The notes under the pieces are model-generated. The model was not told the DNA's origin. It saw nothing but the letters and a program-made list of their open reading frames with translations, and did no database searches. Made by a program: the position numbers and the translations under genes. A stretch of 38,670 bases of DNA, taken from contig DATBHZ010000050.1 of the NCBI GenBank assembly GCA_036557185.1, positions 1 through 38,670 of the forward strand, given 5' to 3'. Origin of the DNA: DATBHZ01 sp036557185 (GTDB lineage: Bacteria > Actinomycetota > Acidimicrobiia > IMCC26256 > JAENVU01). Numbering within the stretch: position 1 is the first letter of the stretch; each line of letters starts with the position of its first letter. Below are positions 15,370-23,244 of this stretch, in pieces.

Positions 15370-17919
15370 ATGGACGTCGGGGAGTTGTCGGGGTTGGCGC
15401 CTGCCGCGCCCGACGACCACCTACGTTCGCCGATCACCACGGTCGATCAGGAGATCCCCCCGGTCGACCGTGACCTCCGGGCCGCTTGGCGGTGGACGGG
15501 CATCGGCGTCGTCACGGCGTGTTGCCTGGTCGTTCTCCTCCAGCTCCACGTCTCGCTGATCCTCCGGGACACCACCGCCAACGGTGGTGATCTCGGGGCC
15601 CACGTCTGGTTCCCGGCGTACCTCCGGGACCACTTGCTCCCGCAGCTCCGCGTTGCCGGCTGGACCAACGACTGGTTCGGCGGCTTTCCCGCAGGGCAGT
15701 TCTACTTCCCGCTCCCGGCGCTCCTGGTCGTCGTTCTCAACGCGGTGCTCCCGTACAACATCGCGTTCAAGATCGTCAGCGCCTCGGGCATCGTCGCCCT
15801 GCCCGCGGCTTCCTACGCGCTCGGCCGAGGCCTCGGGCTGCGTCGCCCGACACCGGAGCTCTTCGCCGTCGGAACGACGATCTTCGTGTTCTTCAAGGGC
15901 ATCGGAGCAGTGCCCGGCGGCACCGACGCCACGATCCAGTTCAACCAGCGGATCATGGGCGGAACCGGCGTGAGCACGATGGCCGGGGAGTACTCCTTCG
16001 CCGTTGCGCTGGCGCTCGCGCTGTTCTTCCTCGGCGCGCTCGCGTTCTCCGTGCGCACGAGGCGTCGCCTCTGGCTGCCGGCGGTCCTCCTCGCCGCCGT
16101 CGCGCTGAGCCACATCATCGTTGCGATCTTCGCAGCGGTCGGCGCGGTCATCGTCGTGGCGTTCGCGCTCGGACGGACCTGGTCACGCAACCGGCTCGTG
16201 ATCGGCGTCGGTCTCGCGATCGGCCTCGTCGCGTTCCTCCTCACCGCGTTCTGGTCGCTCCCGCTGGTCGACAACTTCGGGCTGACGGCGAACATGCGCT
16301 ACGAGAAGCTCGTCCTGTACCACGCGTACCTGCTCCCCGGGGAGTTCACCTGGGTGTTCGTCCTGGCGGCGATCGGTCTCGTGGTCGCGTTCATCCGCTT
16401 CGATCGCGGCGTCCTGGCGATCGCGGCACTGACGCTCGTCTTCGGCCTGTTCTTCCGGTTCTGGCCGGAGCTCCACGTGTGGAACCTTCGCTTCCTGCCG
16501 TTCTGGTACCTGGGCGCGTTCCTCGTCGCAGCCTCGGCAGTCGGTGAAGCGACCCGGCCGCTCGCGCGGTGGGCGGGAGCGCTCGTGTCCGGCTCGACGG
16601 CGGAGCCGCCGCTCCGCGTCCCGGATCCCATCGCCCAGGACGACCGCGACGTCGCCGAGCGCCGGAGCTACCGCGCGACGACAACGTGGGTTGCGATCGG
16701 CATCACCCTGGTCCTGGCGACGGCCGGTCTCTGGTACTCGTACTCCACCCGGGGCTTCTTCCCCGACTGGGCGAACTGGAACTACAGCGGGTACCAGACG
16801 ACCTCGACCTCGGTGAGCCAGCCGAAGTCGTACCCGGAGTACAAGAGCCTGATCGACACGATGCGCAAGCTCCCACCCGGACGCGCGCTGTGGGAGGGCG
16901 GCGACTCGCTCAACGTCTACGGCACGCCGCTCGCGCTCATGCTGCTGCCGTACTGGACGGACGGCCGCATCGCGTCGATGGAGGGTCTGTACTACGAGTC
17001 TGCGGCGAGCACGCCGTACACGTTCATGATGATCGCCCCGCTCTCGGGGACGACCGACGGCAGGTCCGACTCGTCGAATCCGGTGCGCGGCCTCGACTAC
17101 CGGACCATCAGCGACTTCGACCTCGGCGTTCGCTACATGCAGATGGCGGGCGTGCGCTACTACATGGCGTACTCGGACGACGCGAAAGCGCACGCGGACG
17201 CGAACCCGAACCTGCACCTCGTCGCGACCGTTCCTGACCTGGACAAGAAGCCGCCCCTCGGTTGGAAGATCTACGAGGTGCGCGGGCACGCGACCGTGGC
17301 GCCCTTGCAGTACGAGCCGGTCGTCGTGAGCCACCCGAAGGCCCAGCGGCAGTCTCAGTGCTTCGGCGGCATCCCCGCGCAGAGCGATCAGAACCCTGAG
17401 CTGGGCCCGTGGGAGTGCGCGGCGGCACGGTGGTGGAACAACCCCGACGATCTCAGCCGACCGTTCGCCGCTGACGGCCCTTCGAGCTGGGAGCGCGTCG
17501 GCCAGGACGAGGTCGCGGCGGCGCCGAAGCGCGCGCTCCCGAAGGTCGAGGTCACCGACATCCACCAGGACGAGTCGTCGATCTCGTTCAAGGTGTCGCG
17601 CACGGGCGTTCCCGTCGTCGTGCGCACCTCGTACTACCCGAACTGGAAGGCGTCCGGCGCGCACGGCCCGTGGCGGCTGTCACCCAACGAGATGGTCGTC
17701 GTGCCAACGTCGAAGAACGTCTCGCTCCACTATTCGCGGACCCCCGTCGAGTGGCTCGGGTTCGCGCTCACCGTGGTGGGACTGCTGGCGCTCGGGGGTC
17801 TCGTCTGGTGGGGAGTGCGGCGTCGCCGCAAACGCAGCCGGCCGGGTGAGCCCGACCTACGACCGCCGCCACGGCAGCGCAACGAGGAGGGGAAAGCGGT
17901 CGATCCGGCGGTACGATGA
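15370..17919 (+). CDS. Large polytopic membrane protein, PTPS-related / GT-C-like
   Basis: This 849-residue protein has an N-terminal cytoplasmic stretch, TM1 near residues 44-65, then an extracytoplasmic loop with NGGDLGAHVWFPAYLRDHLLP and the sequence NDWFGGFPAGQFYFPLP. That loop, with its Asp and His, is typical of 6-pyruvoyl-tetrahydropterin synthase-related membrane proteins and YfhO-like GT-C enzymes. About ten more helices follow, then an extracytoplasmic domain (about 470-790) and one last helix with a basic tail. GT-C members use polyprenyl-phosphate sugars to glycosylate exported lipids, glycans or proteins. That role is inferred for this protein. It precedes mannose-phosphate genes in the same direction. 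The ATG at 15370 is the first plausible start, and the upstream CATGCT hexamer six bases away is a weak -10. Confidence 0.8.
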   Translation: MDVGELSGLAPAAPDDHLRSPITTVDQEIPPVDRDLRAAWRWTGIGVVTACCLVVLLQLHVSLILRDTTANGGDLGAHVWFPAYLRDHLLPQLRVAGWTNDWFGGFPAGQFYFPLPALLVVVLNAVLPYNIAFKIVSASGIVALPAASYALGRGLGLRRPTPELFAVGTTIFVFFKGIGAVPGGTDATIQFNQRIMGGTGVSTMAGEYSFAVALALALFFLGALAFSVRTRRRLWLPAVLLAAVALSHIIVAIFAAVGAVIVVAFALGRTWSRNRLVIGVGLAIGLVAFLLTAFWSLPLVDNFGLTANMRYEKLVLYHAYLLPGEFTWVFVLAAIGLVVAFIRFDRGVLAIAALTLVFGLFFRFWPELHVWNLRFLPFWYLGAFLVAASAVGEATRPLARWAGALVSGSTAEPPLRVPDPIAQDDRDVAERRSYRATTTWVAIGITLVLATAGLWYSYSTRGFFPDWANWNYSGYQTTSTSVSQPKSYPEYKSLIDTMRKLPPGRALWEGGDSLNVYGTPLALMLLPYWTDGRIASMEGLYYESAASTPYTFMMIAPLSGTTDGRSDSSNPVRGLDYRTISDFDLGVRYMQMAGVRYYMAYSDDAKAHADANPNLHLVATVPDLDKKPPLGWKIYEVRGHATVAPLQYEPVVVSHPKAQRQSQCFGGIPAQSDQNPELGPWECAAARWWNNPDDLSRPFAADGPSSWERVGQDEVAAAPKRALPKVEVTDIHQDESSISFKVSRTGVPVVVRTSYYPNWKASGAHGPWRLSPNEMVVVPTSKNVSLHYSRTPVEWLGFALTVVGLLALGGLVWWGVRRRRKRSRPGEPDLRPPPRQRNEEGKAVDPAVR

Positions 17920-17940
17920 CCCTCCCGCCGGTTCCGGCGG
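17912..17940 (+). promoter_or_regulatory. Promoter -10 and leader hairpin upstream of the phosphomannomutase gene
   Basis: TACGAT (17912-17917) is a good -10 that overlaps the end of the membrane-protein gene. A seven-base-pair stem, CCGCCGG/CCGGCGG (17925-17931 and 17934-17940), lies at the predicted transcript start. It leaves a leader of about 40 bases to the GTG at 17965. The hairpin might instead terminate the upstream transcript. Confidence 0.4.
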
Positions 17941-17964
17941 TCGAGACCGACGAGGGCTCCCACT

Positions 17965-19311
17965 GTGGTCGACGCGCTCGACACCATCTTCAAGGCCTAT
18001 GACATTCGCGGGATCTATCCCGACCAGCTCGACGACGCCGTCGCGAAGAAGGTCGGGAACGCGTTCGTGCGGTTCACGGGCGCCTCGCGGGTCGTGGTCG
18101 GGCACGACATGCGGCCGTCCTCGGAGCCGCTGAGCCAGGCGTTCATCCAGGGAGCCACGCTGGCCGGTGCCGATGTCGTCGACATCGGGCTCGCCTCCAC
18201 CGACCTCACCTACTTCGCCTCGGGGCATCTCGATGCCCCCGCCGCGATGTTCACCGCAAGCCACAACCCTGCTCAGTACAACGGGATCAAGCTGTGCCGT
18301 GCCGGCGCGGCGCCGGTCGGCTCGACGACGGGCCTGTCGCAGATCAAGGAGGCCGTTGCCGCGGGGCTCATCGAGCGCGCCGAGGAGGCAGGGCGCGTCG
18401 AGCAGCGCGACCTTCTCGACGACTTCGCGGCGCACGTCCGATCGTTCGTCGACGTGCCCAACCTGCTTCCATTGCGAATCGTCGCGGACACGGCGAACGG
18501 CATGGGCGGGCTCGTCGTGCCGAAGGTCTTCGAGACGCTGCCGTTCGACGTCGAGATCATGTTCGGTGAGCTCGACGGGACGTTCCCCAACCATCCGGCG
18601 GATCCCATCCAGCCGGAGAACCTCGTCGCCCTCCGGGCGCGTGTGCTGGAGCGCGAGGCGGACGTCGGCCTCGCGTTCGACGGCGACGCAGACCGGGTGT
18701 TCCTCGTCGACGATCAAGGTGTGCCCGTGTCCGGGTCGACGACGACGGCGATCGTGGCGAAGGGGATCCTCGAGCGCACCGGGCCGGGCGAGAAGGTCGT
18801 GCACAACCTCATCTGCTCGAAGGCGGTCCCGGAGGTGATCCGGGAGATGGGCGGGGAGCCGATCCGTACCCGGGTGGGGCACTCCTTCATCAAGGAGGTC
18901 ATGGCCGAGACCGGCGCGGTGTTCGGTGGAGAGCACTCTGCGCACTACTACTTCCGCGACAACTGGCGGGCCGACTCCGGGTCGATCGCCGCCATGGTCG
19001 TGCTGGAGCAGCTGTCCATCGCACGGCAGCCGCTCTCGGTCGTGCGCAAGCCCTTCGAGCGATACGCGCAGTCAGGGGAGATCAACTCGCAGGTCGACGA
19101 CCCGCTCACGGTCATCGAGCGTGTCGCCGCGGCCTATCCCGGCGCCGAGCAGGATCGCCTCGACGGTCTCACGGTCGATCTCGGCGACTGGTGGTTCAAT
19201 CTGCGTCCCAGCAACACGGAGCCGCTGCTGCGCCTCAACCTCGAGGCGGCCGACAAGGCGACGTGCGACACTCACACCGACGAGGTGCTCCAGCTGATCA
19301 AGTCCCCGTGA
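17965..19311 (+). CDS. manB: Phosphomannomutase/phosphoglucomutase
   Basis: This 448-residue alpha-D-phosphohexomutase has all four functional loops. The catalytic phosphoserine loop is TASHNPAQYNG (Ser99). The metal loop is DGDADR (near residue 239) and the sugar-binding loop is GEHSAHYYFRDN (near 322). The phosphate-binding loop is RPSNTEPLLRLN (near 414). The GEHS sugar loop is shared by phosphomannomutases and phosphoglucomutases. It converts mannose-6-phosphate to mannose-1-phosphate for GDP-mannose and glycolipid or glycan synthesis. The isomerase two genes downstream would supply its substrate, and the nucleotidyltransferase at 2232 could use the product. The same order (mutase, small protein, isomerase) is known in other actinobacteria, such as the mycobacterial Rv3257c-Rv3256c region. 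The GTG start is set by the family N-terminus IFKAYDIRG. Confidence 0.93.
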   Translation: MVDALDTIFKAYDIRGIYPDQLDDAVAKKVGNAFVRFTGASRVVVGHDMRPSSEPLSQAFIQGATLAGADVVDIGLASTDLTYFASGHLDAPAAMFTASHNPAQYNGIKLCRAGAAPVGSTTGLSQIKEAVAAGLIERAEEAGRVEQRDLLDDFAAHVRSFVDVPNLLPLRIVADTANGMGGLVVPKVFETLPFDVEIMFGELDGTFPNHPADPIQPENLVALRARVLEREADVGLAFDGDADRVFLVDDQGVPVSGSTTTAIVAKGILERTGPGEKVVHNLICSKAVPEVIREMGGEPIRTRVGHSFIKEVMAETGAVFGGEHSAHYYFRDNWRADSGSIAAMVVLEQLSIARQPLSVVRKPFERYAQSGEINSQVDDPLTVIERVAAAYPGAEQDRLDGLTVDLGDWWFNLRPSNTEPLLRLNLEAADKATCDTHTDEVLQLIKSP

Positions 19312-19358
19312 CGACCGGCTGAGCACCAACCCGCAGACACGCGAGAAAGGAACGGATC

Positions 19359-19595
19359 GTGGCGCTCGATCCCCAGCTCCTCGAGATCCTGGCTTGCCCG
19401 CAGGACAAGGGGCCGTTGCTCTACTTCGCGGACGAGGACGCGCTGTACAACCCGCGCCTGCGGCGCCGGTACGCGGTCCGCGACGACATCCCGATCATGC
19501 TCATCGACGAAGCCGAGACGGTCTCCGACTCCGAGCACGAGCGCTTGACGAAGAAGGCCGAAGCGGACGGCATCCAGCCGACCTTCCAGGCGTAA
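19359..19595 (+). CDS. Trm112/UPF0434-like small protein
   Basis: This 78-residue protein begins with LDPQLLEILACPQDKGPLLYF, the Trm112/UPF0434 (YcaR-like) N-terminus. It continues with the expected RYAVRDDIPIMLIDEAE. Only one cysteine of the zinc-binding CPxC motif remains (CPQD), so zinc binding is probably lost, as seen in other actinobacterial members. Trm112 proteins act as small partners that stabilise methyltransferases. A clear ribosome-binding site (GAGAAAGGA) precedes the GTG. It is 47 bases after the phosphomannomutase stop and nine bases before the isomerase GTG, so it belongs to this operon. Confidence 0.85.
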   Translation: MALDPQLLEILACPQDKGPLLYFADEDALYNPRLRRRYAVRDDIPIMLIDEAETVSDSEHERLTKKAEADGIQPTFQA

Positions 19596-19604
19596 GCGGG
19601 AAAC

Positions 19605-20666
19605 GTGAGCGAAGCGCTTGACTCGCTCGACTTCCTGGGCGCGGTCGAGGGGCTCCCGGAGCAGCTGAGCGAAGCCCATGCGCGGGCGAACGATCAGCTC
19701 GCGTCGACCCCGCTGCTGAGCGCGGACGAGATCCGCAACATCGCGGTGCTGGGGATGGGCGGCTCCGGGATCAGCGGCGACGTGCTCAGCGCGGTGGCGA
19801 GCGGGGCCCTGCCGGTTCCCGTCAACGTGCTGAAGCAGATCCGGGTCCCCGGTTTTGTCGGCCCGGCGACGCTCGTCTTCGCCGTGTCGTACTCGGGCAA
19901 CACCGAAGAGACGTTGTCGATGGCGAGCGGCGCGCTGCAAGCCGGCGCGCGTGTCGTCGCGATCTCGAACGGCGGTGAGCTCGCCCGTCTCGCGACCGAG
20001 CACGGAGCCATCCACGTGCGCGCGCCCGAGGGGTACCTCCCGCGAGCGGCGCTGGGCGCCTTGATCGCGCCGATGTTCGTGTGCCTCGGCAAGATCGGGA
20101 TGCTCGAGGAAGTCGACGACATGCTGCACGGCGCAGTGGCGCAGCTCGGAGCGCGCCGTGACGAGTGCAAGCCGGACGTGCCTCCTGCGAAGAACGTGGC
20201 GCGCGAGCTCGCCCGGAGGATCGGGCGGACGATCCCCCTGATCTACGGCGGCGGCGCGCTCGGCAACGTCGCTGCGATGCGCTGGAAGTGCGACGTCAAC
20301 GAGAACGCGAAGGCGCCTGCCTTCTGGTCGATGCACCCCGAGCTCGACCACAACGAGATCTGCGGGTGGGGCCAGCACGGCGACGTGACGCGGCAGGTCT
20401 TCACGCTGCTCGAGCTGCGCCACAGCTTCGAGCACGAGCGACTGGAGCCGCGATTCGCGTTCACGCGCAGCCTCATCGAGGAGGCGGTGGTGCAGGTGCT
20501 CGAGCTGCGTGCCGCGGGGGCGAACCGTCTCGCCCAGGTGCTCGATCTCATGTACGTGGGCGATTGGACGAGCTGCTACCTCGCGCTCGACAACGACGTC
20601 GACCCTGGGCCGATCGACGCCATCACACGCCTCAAGGAGGCGCTCGCGGAGGAACCGAGCCACTGA
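19605..20666 (+). CDS. SIS-domain bifunctional phosphoglucose/phosphomannose isomerase
   Basis: This 353-residue protein has an N-terminal SIS domain with NIAVLGMGGSGISGDVL and VFAVSYSGNTEETLS, the phosphate-binding serine-rich loops. Later it has LIYGGGALGNVAAMRWKCDVNENAKAPAFWSMHPELDHNE, given here only as family context around residues 205-250. The Glu and His in HPELDHNE match the catalytic residues of archaeal-type phosphoglucose/phosphomannose isomerases. It would interconvert fructose-6-phosphate with glucose-6-phosphate and mannose-6-phosphate, feeding the phosphomannomutase upstream. The length is typical. The GTG at 19605 is nine bases after the Trm112-like stop and gives the normal N-terminus. 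Confidence 0.9.
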   Translation: MSEALDSLDFLGAVEGLPEQLSEAHARANDQLASTPLLSADEIRNIAVLGMGGSGISGDVLSAVASGALPVPVNVLKQIRVPGFVGPATLVFAVSYSGNTEETLSMASGALQAGARVVAISNGGELARLATEHGAIHVRAPEGYLPRAALGALIAPMFVCLGKIGMLEEVDDMLHGAVAQLGARRDECKPDVPPAKNVARELARRIGRTIPLIYGGGALGNVAAMRWKCDVNENAKAPAFWSMHPELDHNEICGWGQHGDVTRQVFTLLELRHSFEHERLEPRFAFTRSLIEEAVVQVLELRAAGANRLAQVLDLMYVGDWTSCYLALDNDVDPGPIDAITRLKEALAEEPSH

Positions 20667-20726
20667 CGGCGACCGAGCCGCGCGTCACGTTCCGCAGAGG
20701 CAGTGACCGCTGCGACGGGGATCGGG

Positions 20727-20828
20727 TAGCCTCGGACACAGGTCGGGCCCTCTGGGCTGTCATCCGGTGATCCGGGCCGACTCCCGATACACGAGGCGTC
20801 TTCGACGCGTGCTCAAGGGAGTTTGGAC
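20727..20828 (+). promoter_or_regulatory. Promoter and structured leader of ahcY
   Basis: A -10-like TAGCCT (20727-20732) would start a leader of about 90 bases. The leader can form an outer stem GTCGG/CCGAC (20742-20746 with 20777-20781). It encloses hairpins GCCC-TCT-GGGC (20747-20757) and CCGG-TGAT-CCGG (20764-20775), a three-way-junction layout. A third hairpin, GCGTC-TTC-GACGC (20796-20808), sits just before the Shine-Dalgarno AAGGGAG (20815-20821). Cis-regulation of ahcY, possibly by S-adenosylhomocysteine, is a hypothesis. No convincing match to the known SAH riboswitch consensus was seen. Confidence 0.4.
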
Positions 20829-22244
20829 ATGACAACCACCGACGACTTCAAGGTCGCCGATCTCTCGCTCGCCGACTTCGGCCGCAAGGAGATCGAGCTC
20901 GCCGAGGTCGAGATGCCGGGCCTCATGGCGCTGCGCGAGCGCTACGCCGCCCAGCAGCCGTTGCGGGGCGCGCGGATCACCGGCTCGCTCCACATGACGA
21001 TTCAGACAGCAGTGCTCATCGAGACGCTCACGGCGCTCGGCGCCCAGGTGCGCTGGGCATCGTGCAACATCTTCTCGACGCAGGACCACGCCGCGGCCGC
21101 GATCGCAGTCACCGGTGTCCCGGTCTTCGCCTGGAAGGGCGAGACCCTCGAGGACTACTGGTGGTGCACCGAGCAGGCGCTCACCTGGCCCGGCGACGAC
21201 GGTCCCAACATGATCCTCGACGACGGCGGCGACGCGACCTTGCTCGTGCACAAGGGTGTCGAGTTCGAGAAGGCCGGCGCCGTTCCGGACCCGTCGACCG
21301 CGGAGTCCGAAGAGCTCTCTGTCGTGCTCTCGCTGCTCACGCGGACCGTCGCAGAGGACCCGGAGAAGTGGCAGCGCGTCACGTCCGGGATCAAGGGCGT
21401 CACCGAGGAGACGACGACCGGCGTGCACCGCCTCTACCAGATGGCAGAGGTCGGCGGGCTGCTGTTCCCGGCGATCAACGTCAACGACTCCGTCACCAAG
21501 TCGAAGTTCGACAACCTCTACGGATGCCGGCACTCATTGGTCGACGGGATCTGCCGCGCGACCGACGTCATGCTCGCCGGGAAGATCGCAGTCGTGTGTG
21601 GTCACGGCGACGTCGGGAAGGGCTGTGCGCAGTCGTTGCGTGGCCAGGGAGCGCGCGTCATCGTGACCGAGATCGATCCCATCTGCGCGCTCCAGGCCGC
21701 GATGGAGGGCTACGAGGTCGCGACGCTCGACGACGTCATCGAGAGCGCTGATCTCGTGATCACCGCAACCGGGAACACGATGATCGTGTCTGCCGCGCAG
21801 ATGGCGAGGATGAAGCACAACGCCATCGTCGGGAACATCGGGCACTTCGACAACGAGATCGACATGGCCGGCCTCGCGAAGGTCAACGGCGTCGAGCGCA
21901 TCAACATCAAGCCGCAGGTCGACGAGTGGCGGTTCCCCGACGGGCACAACATCATCGTGCTCGCCGAAGGGCGGCTCCTGAACCTCGGCTGCGCCACCGG
22001 TCATCCGAGCTTCGTGATGTCGAACAGCTTCACGAACCAGGTGATGGCACAGCTCGAGCTGTTCGCGAACACCGAGCGGTACCCGGTGGGCGTCTACACG
22101 TTGCCGAAGCACCTCGACGAGGAGGTCGCACGCCTCCACCTCCACAAGCTCGGCGTCAAGCTGACGACGCTCAGCCGCCAGCAGGCCGACTACCTGGGCG
22201 TGCCCGTCGACGGTCCGTACAAGCCCGACCACTACCGCTACTGA
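20829..22244 (+). CDS. ahcY: Adenosylhomocysteinase
   Basis: This 471-residue cytoplasmic enzyme hydrolyses S-adenosylhomocysteine to adenosine and homocysteine, using bound NAD. The N-terminal half has LHMTIQTAVLIETL, GAQVRWASCNIFSTQDHAAAA and AWKGETLEDYWWC. The NAD-binding segment is VVCGHGDVGKGCAQSL, followed by VTEIDPICALQAAMEGY. Later NIGHFDNEID and the C-terminal KPDHYRY complete the family signature. The ATG at 20829 is set by a strong Shine-Dalgarno seven bases upstream, and a TTG two codons earlier is not used. A long structured leader precedes it. It recycles the methylation by-product and follows the mannose genes, as in many actinobacteria. Confidence 0.97.
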   Translation: MTTTDDFKVADLSLADFGRKEIELAEVEMPGLMALRERYAAQQPLRGARITGSLHMTIQTAVLIETLTALGAQVRWASCNIFSTQDHAAAAIAVTGVPVFAWKGETLEDYWWCTEQALTWPGDDGPNMILDDGGDATLLVHKGVEFEKAGAVPDPSTAESEELSVVLSLLTRTVAEDPEKWQRVTSGIKGVTEETTTGVHRLYQMAEVGGLLFPAINVNDSVTKSKFDNLYGCRHSLVDGICRATDVMLAGKIAVVCGHGDVGKGCAQSLRGQGARVIVTEIDPICALQAAMEGYEVATLDDVIESADLVITATGNTMIVSAAQMARMKHNAIVGNIGHFDNEIDMAGLAKVNGVERINIKPQVDEWRFPDGHNIIVLAEGRLLNLGCATGHPSFVMSNSFTNQVMAQLELFANTERYPVGVYTLPKHLDEEVARLHLHKLGVKLTTLSRQQADYLGVPVDGPYKPDHYRY

Positions 22245-22259
22245 CCGCCCGAGCGGGGG

Positions 22260-22278
22260 ACGGGGTGTCACACCCCGT
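22260..22278 (+). terminator. Perfect hairpin between ahcY and comF
   Basis: Eight-base arms ACGGGGTG and CACCCCGT surround a TCA loop, 15 bases after the ahcY stop. No T-tract follows. It ends three bases before the candidate comF -10 element, so it could equally be an operator on the comF promoter. Confidence 0.5.
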
Positions 22279-22281
22279 GGG

Positions 22282-22287
22282 TACGGT
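22282..22287 (+). promoter_or_regulatory. Candidate -10 element TACGGT for comF
   Basis: TACGGT is followed by six bases and the GTG at 22294, the ideal spacing for a leaderless transcript. The ahcY/comF hairpin lies immediately upstream. Confidence 0.45.
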
Positions 22288-22293
22288 CGGCGC

Positions 22294-23001
22294 GTGCCCG
22301 CGTTCGACGACGTCCTCGATGTCATACTGCCGGCGACGTGTCCGGGCTGTGGGGCCGTCGGTGCGCCGGTATGCGCCGCATGCCGTGCAGGCGTGCGTCG
22401 CTCGCCGCGTCCGCCGCTCCCGCCCGGAGTGGATGCCGTGCGCGCCGCGTTCGTCTACGACGGCGTGGCGCGCGAGCTGATCGCGCGGCTCAAGTACCGC
22501 AACGAGCGCGGGGTCCTGCCCTGGGTCGTGGCTTGCATGGCGGAGGAGGTCGATCGTTCGTGGTCCTTCGACGTCGTGACCTGGGTGCCGACGACGGGCG
22601 CACGGCGCGCGGTGCGCGGCTTCGATCAGGCCGAGCTCCTCGCGCGTCGTCTCGCCGCGCGAGTCGGTGTGCGCCCGCGGAGCTGTCTCGCGCGGGGGAG
22701 CGGTGCTCCACAGACCGGGGCGCCGTGGGCGCGGCGACGCACCGGTCCGCCGCTCCTGGCGCGCGGCTCCCAGCGGGGCCGTCGGGTGCTCGTCGTCGAC
22801 GACGTGCTCACGAGCGGGGCCACGCTCACCCGCGCCGCGGCGGCCCTGCGGGCCGGCGGCGCGTGCAGCGTCACTGCGCTGGTGGCAGCGTGGAGGCCGC
22901 CCGGTATCGGAGCCGCCCGCACCGGGGCCGCGCCGTACTCGCCTGGTCCGAACGCCTCACGCGATTCAGGCAAATATCCCCAAAATCGGGCAAATAGATA
23001 G
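22294..23001 (+). CDS. comF: ComF family phosphoribosyltransferase-like protein
   Basis: This 235-residue protein has an N-terminal zinc-binding stretch with two CxxC pairs (CPGCGAVGAPVCAAC). A PRTase domain then follows with YDGVARELIARLKYRNERG and VRGFDQAELLAR. The PRPP-binding loop is VLVVDDVLTSGATL. ComF proteins are needed for DNA uptake in naturally transformable bacteria (ComFC in Bacillus), but the family is widespread and may have other roles. The last 30 residues are low-complexity and overlap a direct-repeat regulatory region of the next gene. The GTG start follows a -10 element by six bases. The downstream order (flgM-like, hpf, response regulator, secA) resembles Bacillus. Confidence 0.9.
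   Translation: MPAFDDVLDVILPATCPGCGAVGAPVCAACRAGVRRSPRPPLPPGVDAVRAAFVYDGVARELIARLKYRNERGVLPWVVACMAEEVDRSWSFDVVTWVPTTGARRAVRGFDQAELLARRLAARVGVRPRSCLARGSGAPQTGAPWARRRTGPPLLARGSQRGRRVLVVDDVLTSGATLTRAAAALRAGGACSVTALVAAWRPPGIGAARTGAAPYSPGPNASRDSGKYPQNRANR
22969..22996. repeat. Two GGCAAATA direct repeats upstream of the FlgM-like gene
   Basis: GGCAAATA occurs at 22969-22976 and 22989-22996, spaced 20 bases apart, in a conspicuously AT-rich patch over the 3' end of comF. TAGATT (22999-23004) just beyond could be a -10 for the small gene. The repeats look like activator or repressor half-sites. Confidence 0.4.
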
Positions 23002-23043
23002 ATTCTTCTCAAGTCAGACATTGCTGGGGACGACGGATCATGC

Positions 23044-23220
23044 ATGAAGCAAACGATGCGTCGGATCGATCCTCACCCGGAACGACTCCTCGACGGTCCC
23101 GGCGGTGCCCCCATCACGCGCGCCGCGCGCGTCTACGCCCTACGCGAGCAAGTGCGCACGTCTCGGTACCACCCTTCGTCCGAGGAAGTTGCGGAGTACC
23201 TCCTCGTCTGGCTCGAATAG
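23044..23220 (+). CDS. flgM: FlgM-like small protein (putative anti-sigma factor)
   Basis: This 58-residue basic protein is encoded from the ATG at 23044. Its C-terminal half, ITRAARVYALREQVRTSRYH followed by PSSEEVAEYLLVWLE, matches the core FlgM pattern. That pattern is basic residues, hydrophobic V..L, L(K/R)xQ(V/I), an SxY segment, then VA and a hydrophobic helix. FlgM binds the flagellar sigma factor FliA/SigD and blocks it. The normal N-terminal secretion region is short here. The position between comF and hpf matches Bacillus, where flgM follows the comF operon. No flagellar gene is in the window. The partner sigma factor, perhaps FliA- or WhiG-like, is not visible. The name rests on short similarity plus synteny. 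A start at the second Met (codon 5) is also possible. Confidence 0.55.
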   Translation: MKQTMRRIDPHPERLLDGPGGAPITRAARVYALREQVRTSRYHPSSEEVAEYLLVWLE

Positions 23221-23244
23221 GGTCGAGTCGCCGAGAGGGGACCC

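Noticed and set aside
20690..20740. Known SAH riboswitch upstream of ahcY
   Set aside because: A GCTGCGAC stretch and flanking GAGGC/GCCTC recall the class, but the conserved core is not reproduced and a -10-like hexamer lies inside it.
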